NCBI GenBank assembly: GCA_019353055.1
Contig: JABAHL010000001.1
Coordinates: 441,670 to 505,669, forward strand
Origin: Faucicola osloensis_C
Lineage (GTDB): Bacteria > Pseudomonadota > Gammaproteobacteria > Pseudomonadales > Moraxellaceae
Direction: 5' to 3'
Length of the DNA stretch: 64,000 nucleotides
In this document: positions 55,202-63,667 of the stretch, piece after piece
Numbering within the stretch: position 1 is the first letter of the stretch
Layout: each line of letters starts with the position of its first letter
The notes under the pieces: model-generated
Database searches by the model: none
What the model was told of the DNA's origin: nothing
The model's input: only the letters and a program-made list of their open reading frames with translations
Translations under genes and position numbers: made by a program

Positions 55202-56632
55202 ATGGCAAATCCGCAAAATTACGATAACCAACCGCTTGAACAGCTCAAAACCTCGGCGCTTGACCGTCGGTTATCGATTGCCAAAGCATCGCTCAATATC
55301 GGCAGACGATGGGCGACCAATAGTGCCTTTGGATTATTCAAATCAAAGGAAGAAAAAGCCATACAAAAACAAGCTTTTATGCGTGAGCAAGCGCAATATT
55401 TGGTGGATGAGCTGGGTAAACTCAAAGGCTCGGTGGTCAAAATCGGTCAAATGTTAGCACTGTACGGCGAGCATTTTTTGCCCCCCGAAATCACAGAAGC
55501 CTTACAAACATTGAACAGCCAGACGACTGCTTTTTCATGGCCAATTATCAAATCCGCGCTACAAACCGAATTGGGCGATACCATCCATGAGTTTGATATC
55601 GACCATACCCCAATTGGCACCGCCTCACTTTCGCAAGTACATAGAGCGGTTCATAAAGCCACGGGCGAGCAAGTGGTATTTAAGGTGCAGTATCCCAATA
55701 TCGCTGATGCCGTGGACAGTGATTTGGATTTGTTCCGCCAACTGCTTAAAGTCACCAATGTTGTCCCACAAACCCGTCAACTCGATGATTGGTTTGAAGA
55801 AATCCGTGACCTGCTGCATCATGAAGTCAACTACCTCCTAGAAGCAGACACCACTGAGTTATTTTTTCAACGTTTTGCTGGCGATAGTCGCTATGTGGTG
55901 CCGCGCATCCTCAAAGCTTATAGCACCGATCGGCTGCTATGTATGACCTATGAAGATGGCGTGTCGATTTTGGATGAGCAAGTATTTGCACTGCCCCAAG
56001 AAAGACGAAATGCGATTGGGCAGGCTTCGATTGAAATTATGCTGCGTGAGATTTTTGAATGGGGGGATATGCAGACCGACCCCAATTTTGGCAACTATCT
56101 GATTCGCCTTGCACAAAAGCCTAATACACAGCAGCCTGATACACAGCTTGACCAATTGGTGTTATTGGACTTTGGCGCCATTCGTCAGTTTGATGACAAT
56201 CTGCTACTCATCGCCCGTAATTTGTTGCTGGCAGGGGTTTTTCACGACCGTAGCAAAATGCGCCAAGCGATTGATCAAGCAGGCGAGTATTTTGAATTCT
56301 TTGCTAATCTTAGCGATTCGGTAAAAAATGATATGGTAGAGTTATGCTTGCTTGCCAGTGAACCTTTTAGTTTGCCAAGTCGTAATCCGACAATTCCACC
56401 GAATGTACTGGATGTACATGGCAATTATATTTGGGCGCAAAGTGATTTACATAACCGTGTCATTAAGCTTGCCAGCAAATCAGCAACCTCAAAATCCTTT
56501 AGCGTGCCGCCTAAAGAGCTGATGTTTATTAGCCGTAAATTCATCGGCGCTTATACCTTTATGACGGTGCTTGATGCAAGAACCAAAGCCCATGATTTGA
56601 TGGCAACATTCACTTCAGAAGATTGGGCGTAA
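55202..56632 (+). CDS. ABC1/COQ8-like atypical kinase (UbiB family)
   Basis: The 476-residue protein has the ABC1 (UbiB/COQ8) signature: KIGQM (KxGQ) near residue 81, VFKVQYPNI (lysine), GDMQTDPNFGNYLI for the catalytic loop, and LLDFGAIRQF (metal-binding DFG). The QTDPN form of the loop is that of mitochondrial COQ8/ADCK3 rather than the HADMHPGN form of canonical UbiB. The C-terminal membrane helices of UbiB are missing. A role in ubiquinone or lipid metabolism is inferred. No operon partner. Confidence 0.85.
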   Translation: MANPQNYDNQPLEQLKTSALDRRLSIAKASLNIGRRWATNSAFGLFKSKEEKAIQKQAFMREQAQYLVDELGKLKGSVVKIGQMLALYGEHFLPPEITEALQTLNSQTTAFSWPIIKSALQTELGDTIHEFDIDHTPIGTASLSQVHRAVHKATGEQVVFKVQYPNIADAVDSDLDLFRQLLKVTNVVPQTRQLDDWFEEIRDLLHHEVNYLLEADTTELFFQRFAGDSRYVVPRILKAYSTDRLLCMTYEDGVSILDEQVFALPQERRNAIGQASIEIMLREIFEWGDMQTDPNFGNYLIRLAQKPNTQQPDTQLDQLVLLDFGAIRQFDDNLLLIARNLLLAGVFHDRSKMRQAIDQAGEYFEFFANLSDSVKNDMVELCLLASEPFSLPSRNPTIPPNVLDVHGNYIWAQSDLHNRVIKLASKSATSKSFSVPPKELMFISRKFIGAYTFMTVLDARTKAHDLMATFTSEDWA

Positions 56633-56702
56633 GTTTACTATCAATATCACCGTACCCAACTTGATAAAGCATCAAATTTTGCCTGGATTTTGCCTGAGAT
56701 TT

Positions 56703-58091
56703 TTACTGCTTTTTCCACGTCAGCCAATTATCAATCACCGCATTGGCAGGATTGATATTGCTTTGCTCACGCAGCCATTCTGACGTTTGCCGCAAATCTC
56801 GCAGCTGCTCGTTATAATTTTTAACTTTTAATGATTGCTGTACTACACGGCAAATATTGTCTGGGTTGGCGTCTTCTTGTAGCAATTCTGGTACGATTTC
56901 TCGACCTGCCAAAATATTAGGCAGTGCCACATATGGCACTTTGACCAGGCGTTTTGCCAGCCAAAAGGTCATTTTATTGAGTGAATATACCACCACCATT
57001 GGTTTACCTAGTAGCATGGCTTCAAGCGTGGCAGTACCCGATGCCAGCAGCACCAAGTCTGACGCCGCCATCACCTGTTGGCTAAAATCCGCTTGTGTTT
57101 CATCACAGCTCACTGTCACATGATGGCGTACCTGCGCTGACTGGGCTTCTAGATATTGCTCTACGATAGTCAGTAGGTGTTGGTTGACCGTTGGTACGAT
57201 AAAGCATAGCTTATCATCCATAATCAACAGTTGATGAATGGCTTTGAGCATTTTTGGAAAAATCGCATCGATTTCACTGCGTCTTGAGCCTGGCATCACT
57301 GCAATGAGATGGCTCATCTCAAGCTCGCCCATTTTGACAAAAAACTGATGGTAGGTGGGATTATTCCAAATCAACTCACGGCGCAGCTCATCCATAGGCG
57401 TTGTAAGCAAATTGTCATCCATGGTTTTGAGCAGTGAATGCCCGACACACACGGCGGGATGATTATGTTTTTGATAGACAGATAACTCAAACGGAAACAA
57501 ACACAACACCAAATTGGTCGCGCGTTTGATTTTCTCGATTCGCCCTTCCCGCCATGCCCATATCGATGGGCTGACATATTGCACACAATAAATACCCGCT
57601 GATTTTAATCGTTCACCCAATCGCAAATTAAAATCAGGGGCATCAATGCCGACAAAAATATCGATGGCGTTTTGTTTAAACGCTGCCAAAATCTCATCGC
57701 GTGCTTTAAACAAATCTGGCAAATGCTTGACCACTTCCACCAAGCCCATCACCGACAAACGAGACATGTCAATCACTGAGTTAAGCCCCTGCGCTTGCAT
57801 CTGTGCGCCACCCACGCCCACCCATACAATGTCATCACGCAAATTATTCATCTGGCGCATAAAGTCTGCACCCAGCGCATCGCCTGAGACCTCGCCTGCT
57901 ACGATACCAATGACAATCGGCTGAAACTTAGTTTTTGCAACGTTTTGCGGCAAATTCTGTTCATTTAGGTTAGAAAAGCTCGCTTCACTGAGGTTAGAAA
58001 AGCTGGCTGTGCTTGGGTTAGCAATATCGGTTGCGAGTGCGGCGTTTGCAGCAAGGTCTGAAATGGTTTGTGCAGGGGCGTTAGCGTACAT
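56703..58091 (-). CDS. lpxB: Lipid-A-disaccharide synthase LpxB
   Basis: LpxB (462 residues) joins lipid X and UDP-2,3-diacylglucosamine to form the lipid A disaccharide. Visible: IVAGEVSGDALGADFMR, the glycosyltransferase segments YVSPSIWAWREGRI and VMPGSRRSEI, ASGTATLEAMLLGKPMVVVY. The N-terminus carries about 60 extra residues compared with E. coli (382), partly from a 24-bp tandem duplication. The ATG at 58091 is preferred to one at 58184 because the intervening hydrophobic segment is not a family feature. lpxA, lpxD and fabZ are absent. Confidence 0.93.
   Translation of the reverse strand: MYANAPAQTISDLAANAALATDIANPSTASFSNLSEASFSNLNEQNLPQNVAKTKFQPIVIGIVAGEVSGDALGADFMRQMNNLRDDIVWVGVGGAQMQAQGLNSVIDMSRLSVMGLVEVVKHLPDLFKARDEILAAFKQNAIDIFVGIDAPDFNLRLGERLKSAGIYCVQYVSPSIWAWREGRIEKIKRATNLVLCLFPFELSVYQKHNHPAVCVGHSLLKTMDDNLLTTPMDELRRELIWNNPTYHQFFVKMGELEMSHLIAVMPGSRRSEIDAIFPKMLKAIHQLLIMDDKLCFIVPTVNQHLLTIVEQYLEAQSAQVRHHVTVSCDETQADFSQQVMAASDLVLLASGTATLEAMLLGKPMVVVYSLNKMTFWLAKRLVKVPYVALPNILAGREIVPELLQEDANPDNICRVVQQSLKVKNYNEQLRDLRQTSEWLREQSNINPANAVIDNWLTWKKQ
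57967..58021. repeat. 24-bp tandem repeat in the lpxB N-terminus
   Basis: A 24-bp unit starting AGGTTAGAAAAGCT occurs at 57967-57990 and, with a few changes, at 57991-58014; a third start (GGGTTAG) follows. It encodes the Ser-Phe-Ser-Asn-Leu-type repeats of the extra N-terminal segment. Confidence 0.85.
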
Positions 58092-58396
58092 GAGATTAAA
58101 CAGCCTTGTTTGGTTATAATTTTGAAAAAATATTTTAGGGGTAAACAGATGAAAAGTAAAATCATCAAAAAATTTAAATGACAATCATTTGTTATTTTGT
58201 ACTAGTATGCTGATACAATAATTGTTATACTGTTGCTGTAGGATATGCAGATATCCAAACAGACTTTAAACATTGACAAAAAATTTTATCAACTGCCAAA
58301 CTAAAAGTAGGCTTTCCTACTGACTCAAGTAATGACATTATAAATTTTTTGGTTTATAGTGATTTTTTAAATTTTTGCCAACAGCCTGTGAGAATT
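58092..58396. other. Divergent intergenic region lpxB-aroG, with a dyad
   Basis: No gene is seen in this AT-rich stretch. GGATATGCAGATATCC (58241-58256) is a 6-bp dyad with a 4-nt centre that could bind a regulator or form a leader hairpin ahead of the DAHP synthase gene. No leader peptide rich in Phe, Tyr or Trp was noticed. Confidence 0.45.
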
Positions 58397-59494
58397 ATGA
58401 CAACTTTTGCCAAAACTGATATCGCTGATGTAGATAACGTGAATATTGAAGCAATTTTACCGCTAGTGACGCCTGCGGAATTAAAAAACGAACTACCATT
58501 GAGCCCCAAAGCTATCGAGACAGTGACCAAAGGTCGCGAAACCGTGCGTAATATTTTAGACGGTAAAGACAAACGTTTATTGATGGTGATTGGCCCCTGC
58601 TCGATTCATGACGTCAACGCTGCGCATGAATACGCCGATAAACTGTTGGCTTTATCCAAAGAAATTGAAGACACTATTTATGTCGTGATGCGTGTGTACT
58701 TTGAAAAACCCCGTACCACGGTGGGATGGAAAGGCTTAATTAATGACCCAGACATGAATGATAGCTTTGATATCAATAAGGGCTTGCGTGTTGCGCGCAA
58801 ACTGCTGCTTGATTTGAATGAAAAAGGCTTACCTTGTGCAACCGAAGCGCTTGATCCCAATACACCGCAGTATATCCAAGATTTAATAAGTTGGTCAGCG
58901 ATTGGCGCACGTACTACTGAGAGTCAGACTCACCGCGAGATGTCTTCAGGTCTGTCTTGCCCAGTCGGCTTTAAGAACGGTACAGATGGCGGTATGACAG
59001 TGGCGGTCAATGCCATGCAAGCGGTAAAATCTGGTCATAGCTTTTTAGGTCTATCTGCCGATGGTCTGGTGTCTATCATTCAATCAAAAGGTAATCCATA
59101 CGGTCATGTGGTGCTTCGTGGCGGTAATGGCAAACCCAACTATGATGCCACTGCCGTTGCCCAAGCAGAAAATGAACTTGCCAAAGGTAAAGTCTCAGGC
59201 AAAATCATGATTGACTCAAGCCATGCTAATTCAAATAAAGACCCTTACCTGCAACCGATGGTCATTCAAAATATCGCTGAGCAAATCAAACACGGTAATC
59301 GCTCGATTATTGGGATGATGGTTGAAAGTCATCTTAAAGGCGGTCGTCAAGATTTGACCGCGGATTTGAGCCAGCTTGAATATGGCAAGTCTATTACCGA
59401 TGGCTGTATCGATTGGGATACCACAGTCAAAGCGATGCATGATTTACGTGACGCCATTAAGGATGTATTACCCACTCGCGAGCTGAATGATTAA
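58397..59494 (+). CDS. aroG: 3-deoxy-7-phosphoheptulonate synthase (DAHP synthase), class I
   Basis: The enzyme (365 residues) condenses PEP and erythrose 4-phosphate, the entry to aromatic amino acid synthesis. Class I features: LMVIGPCSIHDVNAAHEYA, VVMRVYFEKPRTTVGWKGLIND, IGARTTESQTHREMSSGLS, IMIDSSHANSNKDP. Length is that of the AroF/AroG/AroH type (about 350). Which aromatic amino acid inhibits it cannot be read; aroG is used as a generic name. The ATG at 58397 is preferred. Its terminator contains the next promoter. Confidence 0.93.
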   Translation: MTTFAKTDIADVDNVNIEAILPLVTPAELKNELPLSPKAIETVTKGRETVRNILDGKDKRLLMVIGPCSIHDVNAAHEYADKLLALSKEIEDTIYVVMRVYFEKPRTTVGWKGLINDPDMNDSFDINKGLRVARKLLLDLNEKGLPCATEALDPNTPQYIQDLISWSAIGARTTESQTHREMSSGLSCPVGFKNGTDGGMTVAVNAMQAVKSGHSFLGLSADGLVSIIQSKGNPYGHVVLRGGNGKPNYDATAVAQAENELAKGKVSGKIMIDSSHANSNKDPYLQPMVIQNIAEQIKHGNRSIIGMMVESHLKGGRQDLTADLSQLEYGKSITDGCIDWDTTVKAMHDLRDAIKDVLPTRELND

Positions 59495-59505
59495 GCTTTT
59501 AGCAT

Positions 59506-59533
59506 TTGAATAAATTTAGTTAACCGCTATAAT
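59506..59533 (+). promoter_or_regulatory. Predicted promoter of the toxin-antitoxin pair
   Basis: TTGAAT (59506-59511) and a perfect TATAAT (59528-59533) are 16 nt apart. The -10 box overlaps the left arm and loop of the aroG terminator hairpin. Confidence 0.6.
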
Positions 59534-59553
59534 GAATTTGTAGCGGTTTTTTT
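59522..59553 (+). terminator. Terminator of the DAHP synthase gene
   Basis: AACCGCTA (59522-59529) and TAGCGGTT (59541-59548) form an 8-bp stem with an 11-nt loop, followed by T residues to 59553. It starts 27 nt past the stop codon. Confidence 0.85.
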
Positions 59554-59576
59554 GTTGATGAAATTAGGGTCTAAAC

Positions 59577-59747
59577 ATGAGCGAAAAATTGGAAAAATAT
59601 GGCGTCAAAATCGTAGAACGTCCGGCCATTAAGCCCACTAAAAAACTTGATTTGTCAGGTATTTATGGTATGCAAATTATCAAATCGGAAACCAAACTAG
59701 TTCTACGCACTCATAACAAAACCTTTAAACGCCTAGCAGATATGTAA
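59577..59747 (+). CDS. Putative antitoxin of the Doc-type pair
   Basis: This 56-residue, basic protein opens with MSEKLEKYGVKIVERPAIK and ends KTFKRLADM. It does not resemble Phd, the usual Doc antitoxin, and has no DNA-binding domain I can recognise. AGGG lies upstream of the ATG. Its TAA stop overlaps the ATG of the toxin gene (TAATG), so translation is coupled, with the antitoxin first, as in most type II pairs. Antitoxin function is inferred from size, order and coupling. Confidence 0.65.
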   Translation: MSEKLEKYGVKIVERPAIKPTKKLDLSGIYGMQIIKSETKLVLRTHNKTFKRLADM

Positions 59748-60145
59748 TGGAGTTAATATTTTTCCCATTTGAACGGGTTGTTGAAATAAATGCCTATATC
59801 CTTTCAACAGAAAAAGGTATGAAGGGGAAAGCAGACATTGGCAAATTACAAGGTGCTTTAGCGAGAATTGATAATGCCATTGTATATGGTGAACTTAATG
59901 ATATTTTTGAGATTGCAGCGAAGTATGCAACAAGTATCGCTGTAGCTCATGCATTATCTGACGCCAATAAACGAACAGGTCTTGCGGTTGCTTTAGAATA
60001 TTTGTCATTAAATGATTTTGAAATCACGATTGACCACATTTTGTTAGCCGATGCGATGCGAGATTTAGTTATCGGGGAAGTGACTGAATCCGAGTTCGCC
60101 GATATCCTTTATTCTCAATATGCATTGACCACTAGACTAGGTTAA
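59747..60145 (+). CDS. doc: Doc/Fic-family toxin
   Basis: The 132-residue protein has the Doc version of the Fic motif, HALSDANKRTG (His68, Asp72, Asn74, Lys75, Arg76). The DANKR form with Ala in place of Gly is that of phage P1 Doc, which phosphorylates EF-Tu rather than AMPylating; the same chemistry is inferred here. Length matches Doc (126). The start codon overlaps the antitoxin stop. The stop codon (60143-60145) overlaps the stop of the convergent slyX gene. Confidence 0.85.
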   Translation: MELIFFPFERVVEINAYILSTEKGMKGKADIGKLQGALARIDNAIVYGELNDIFEIAAKYATSIAVAHALSDANKRTGLAVALEYLSLNDFEITIDHILLADAMRDLVIGEVTESEFADILYSQYALTTRLG

Positions 60146-60417
60146 TAATGCGGCGGTTTATCGCTCAACAAATCAAACGGCTGAATTTGTGAGCCTTGCG
60201 TTTGAGTTTCCAATTTTTGATAAAGTAGCTGTAATTGCCGTTGTTGGTCAGCAATCAACTGGCTTTGCTCGGTGACGATATTATCAAGTTTATCCACTGT
60301 ATCTTCCATAAACAGCACTTGCGTTTGTAAATCAATCAACTCTTGGGTTAATTTTTCTACCCTATTAACCCACCCATTTTCATCGCTTGCCTGTTTTTGG
60401 TTATCTTTTTCGCTCAT
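60142..60417 (-). CDS. slyX: SlyX family protein
   Basis: SlyX (91 residues) is a short coiled-coil protein of unknown function. The heptad-rich stretch from about residue 18 to 70 (RVEKLTQELIDLQTQVLFME) and the end SDKPPHY are typical of the family (about 72 residues in E. coli), which often lies by fkpA or slyD. Here it faces the Doc gene with overlapping stop codons. Confidence 0.9.
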   Translation of the reverse strand: MSEKDNQKQASDENGWVNRVEKLTQELIDLQTQVLFMEDTVDKLDNIVTEQSQLIADQQRQLQLLYQKLETQTQGSQIQPFDLLSDKPPHY

Positions 60418-60521
60418 TTAGAATGCCTCATAAGTTTCCCCACAATTTTTTGCCATAAAGTCTGCTACAATAGCCGCATTTTCCTATTATACAAACATTT
60501 TTACTAAACTTTGAGAAAGTT

Positions 60522-62477
60522 ATGGCACTGATTCATTTACGAGATATTCATTTGGCATTTGGTATTGCACCGATTTTGGATGGTATTGATTTTAATATCG
60601 AACAAGGCGAACGCGTGTGTTTGATTGGGCGCAATGGTGAAGGCAAATCAACCTTGTTTAAGGTCATTAGCGGTCAAGTCAAGGCTGACAGTGGCGAATT
60701 CCAAATCAGTGGCAATCTGAAAATTGCCATGCTTGAGCAAGACATTCCAGAAACGTCGGGCAAAGTCAGCGACATCGTTATGGCAGGTGCCGGCGATGTG
60801 GCAACTTGGCTGACAGCCTACGAGCAAGCCAGTGATAAATGTGCCAGCGGTGACATGAAAGCCTGTGAATTGATGTCAGATTTGCAGCATAAAATTGATG
60901 ATGCCCATGGTTGGGACTTGACCCGCGAAGTACAGACCATGCTGTCCATGATGAACTTGGACGGCGACGCCGATATTAGTGAATTATCGGGCGGTCGCAA
61001 ACGCCGTGTACTGCTTGCGCGCGCGCTGATTACCAAACCTGATGTGCTATTACTTGATGAGCCGACCAACCATTTGGATGTCGAAAGTATCGAATGGCTT
61101 GAGCAATTTTTGCTAAATGCGCAAGGTTTAACCCTGCTGTTTATCTCGCATGACCGCTCGTTTATTGACAAAATCGCCACCCGCATTGTCGAACTTGACC
61201 GCGGTATTCTACGCAGTTATGACGTCACCAAGCAAGCAGGCAATGTCAATAAAGGCTATGCCCGCTACCAAGAACTTAAAGAACAACAACTGAGTGCCGA
61301 AGAAAAAGCCAATGCCAATTTTGATAAAAAACTGGCTGAAGAGGAAGTGTGGATTCGTCAAGGTATCAAAGCGCGCCGTACCCGCAATGAAGGTCGCGTG
61401 CGCGCGTTAAAGGCGCTGCGTGAAGAACGTAAATCCCGCCGTGAGCAAATCGGACAAGTTAACATCAGCATGAACGATGGCGACAATAGCGGCAAATTGG
61501 TTGCCAATGTCAAACATCTCAATCTAGGTTATGGCGATAAAACCTTGGTAAAAGATTTTAACACCAGCATCATGCGTGGTGACCGTATTGGCATTATCGG
61601 TAAAAACGGTGTTGGCAAATCCACGCTGATTCATGCGATTTTGGATATTCCCCAGCCTGATATCACCAAATCTGGCTCAGTAAAATTAGGCACTAATCTA
61701 CAAATCGCCTTTCTTGACCAATTACGTGACCAACTTGATTTAGAAGCAACCGTGGTACAAAACGTCGCAGAAGGTTCTGATTTTGTAGAAGTGGCGGGTA
61801 AAAAGAAACATATCATCGGCTATTTGCAAGATTTCTTATTTGCCCCAGAACGCGCAAGAACGCCAGTCAAAGCCTTGTCAGGCGGTGAGCGTAACCGCGT
61901 GTTGCTAGCCAAACAACTACTGAAACCTGCAAATATCTTGGTACTTGATGAGCCGACCAACGACCTGGATATGGCAACCCTAGAGCTGTTAGAAGAAGCC
62001 GTCGATAGCTTTAATGGCACCATCTTACTGATTAGCCATGACCGTACCTTTATGGACAATGTCGTAACATCAACTTGGGTATTTGATGAAGATAGCGATG
62101 GCAATGGCATTGTCAAAGAATATGTGGGCGGCTATCAAGACTATTTGACGCAAAAATCCCGTGAACAGGCGATTAAACCCAAAGCGGACAAATCAGAAAA
62201 GACAGCAGCAAAGTCCAAAGAAGTGATTAACATTGATGCGCCAAAAACTGATACCGTGAAGAAAAAACTGAGCTACAAAGAACAGCGTGAATTAGATAGT
62301 CTCCCTAATGAAATCGCGCTACTCGAGCAAGAGCAAGCTGAACTTCAAGAAAAATTAGCCGATGGCAGCTGGTTTGTGAGCGATATAGCAGCTGCTACCC
62401 AAGCCAGTGAACGTCTCAACGAGATTGATGATTTGCTACTTGAAAAAATGGCGCGTTGGTCAGAACTTGATGATTAA
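60522..62477 (+). CDS. uup: ABC-F ATPase, Uup type
   Basis: The soluble 651-residue protein has two ABC domains: Walker A GRNGEGKST (about residue 36) and GKNGVGKST (about 361), signatures LSGGRKRRV and LSGGERNRV, and Walker B VLLLDEPTNHLDVE and ILVLDEPTNDLDMA. A C-terminal coiled-coil (about 585-651, Glu/Leu-rich) fits Uup, which binds branched DNA and affects transposon excision; other ABC-F proteins act on ribosomes. There are no membrane domains. Terminator follows. Confidence 0.93.
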   Translation: MALIHLRDIHLAFGIAPILDGIDFNIEQGERVCLIGRNGEGKSTLFKVISGQVKADSGEFQISGNLKIAMLEQDIPETSGKVSDIVMAGAGDVATWLTAYEQASDKCASGDMKACELMSDLQHKIDDAHGWDLTREVQTMLSMMNLDGDADISELSGGRKRRVLLARALITKPDVLLLDEPTNHLDVESIEWLEQFLLNAQGLTLLFISHDRSFIDKIATRIVELDRGILRSYDVTKQAGNVNKGYARYQELKEQQLSAEEKANANFDKKLAEEEVWIRQGIKARRTRNEGRVRALKALREERKSRREQIGQVNISMNDGDNSGKLVANVKHLNLGYGDKTLVKDFNTSIMRGDRIGIIGKNGVGKSTLIHAILDIPQPDITKSGSVKLGTNLQIAFLDQLRDQLDLEATVVQNVAEGSDFVEVAGKKKHIIGYLQDFLFAPERARTPVKALSGGERNRVLLAKQLLKPANILVLDEPTNDLDMATLELLEEAVDSFNGTILLISHDRTFMDNVVTSTWVFDEDSDGNGIVKEYVGGYQDYLTQKSREQAIKPKADKSEKTAAKSKEVINIDAPKTDTVKKKLSYKEQRELDSLPNEIALLEQEQAELQEKLADGSWFVSDIAAATQASERLNEIDDLLLEKMARWSELDD

Positions 62478-62498
62478 AATAATTAAATAATTTATCAA

Positions 62499-62530
62499 GG
62501 CAAGGTTAGTAATGAACCTTGCTTTTTTTA
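62499..62530 (+). terminator. Terminator of uup
   Basis: GCAAGGTT and AACCTTGC form a perfect stem across a 7-nt loop, followed by seven T. Confidence 0.88.
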
Positions 62531-62634
62531 TCTTTTATATTAGTTAATATTTACAATAACCAATATAATGTAATTTATACTTGAAAATAGCCTTTTTGCT
62601 CCTATAATTATAGCTATCAATAAGGAGAAAAATC

Positions 62635-63615
62635 ATGGCCATGCAAAATAGCAAGCAAAATAGCAATAAGACTTACCGACAAGTCGATAAAATCCATGCA
62701 GCCCCACGCCCCCATTGGGTGGGTGATGGTTTTCATGTAAACCCGATGTTCAATCACATGGTGGGTGATAAACGCACCGATCCTTTTTTAATGCTCGATT
62801 ATGCAGCAAAACAGTATTTTGAACCCAATGCGCAAGCGCCGCGCGGTGTCGGACAACATCCGCATAAAGGGTTTGAAACGGTAACTATCGCCTATGCAGG
62901 TGAAGTTTCCCACCGTGATTCTAGTGGCGGTGGCGGTACTATTAAGACAGGTGACGTGCAATGGATGACGGCGGGCAATGGCGTGATTCATGAGGAATTT
63001 CACTCCCCTGAATTTAGCCAAGCAGGCGGTGATTTTAGCATGGTACAGCTTTGGGTCAATCTACCTGCCAAAGATAAAGCCACGCCTGCCAAATACCAAC
63101 ATCTTGCCAATGATGACATGCCTGTGGTCAGTCTGCACGATGATGAAGGACTGCATGCAGGACAAGTTAAGGTAATTGCCGGGGAATTTATCCCTACTGT
63201 CAATACCCAAGCCCCCCAGCAGGGTGCTAATAAGGCACGCGGCATTGGCACGACTTTTACCCCCATTAATTTGTGGGATATCAGTATTGAACCCAATCGC
63301 TCGATAGAAGTCGCTATTTCTCGCACTCACAATTTGTTGTTATTGTCGATGCAAGGCGATGTTATCATTAACGCTGATCACGACCAGCAAGCATACGCCA
63401 ATCAATTAATCACTTTTGAAATTGAAAGTGGTGAGACGGGCGAAGATTTTGTACGCTTAACAGCGGGCAAAGCGGGAGCGAAAATCTTGCTGATGAGTGG
63501 TGAGCCGATTAATGAGCCCGTGGTGGGTTATGGGCCTTTTGTGATGAATAGTCAAGCCGAAATCCGTCAAGCCATCTTAGATTTTAATGCGGGGAAATTT
63601 GGCGGTATTCAATAA
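62635..63615 (+). CDS. Pirin family protein
   Basis: The 326-residue bicupin has the pirin metal site HPHKGFETVTIAYAGEVSHRD and, downstream, TAGNGVIHEEFHSPEF (conserved His and Glu). Bacterial pirins such as YhhW have quercetinase activity in vitro; cellular role is unclear. AAGGAG precedes the ATG at 62635. It stands alone between uup and a partial insertion sequence, ending at a strong terminator. Confidence 0.9.
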   Translation: MAMQNSKQNSNKTYRQVDKIHAAPRPHWVGDGFHVNPMFNHMVGDKRTDPFLMLDYAAKQYFEPNAQAPRGVGQHPHKGFETVTIAYAGEVSHRDSSGGGGTIKTGDVQWMTAGNGVIHEEFHSPEFSQAGGDFSMVQLWVNLPAKDKATPAKYQHLANDDMPVVSLHDDEGLHAGQVKVIAGEFIPTVNTQAPQQGANKARGIGTTFTPINLWDISIEPNRSIEVAISRTHNLLLLSMQGDVIINADHDQQAYANQLITFEIESGETGEDFVRLTAGKAGAKILLMSGEPINEPVVGYGPFVMNSQAEIRQAILDFNAGKFGGIQ

Positions 63616-63626
63616 ATTTTTCGGCT

Positions 63627-63663
63627 AAAAAAAGCGATATCATGGATTTGATATCGCTTTTTT
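63627..63663. terminator. Terminator downstream of the pirin gene
   Basis: AAAAAAAGCGATATCA pairs with TGATATCGCTTTTTT across a 6-nt loop. Confidence 0.9.
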
Positions 63664-63667
63664 ATTA

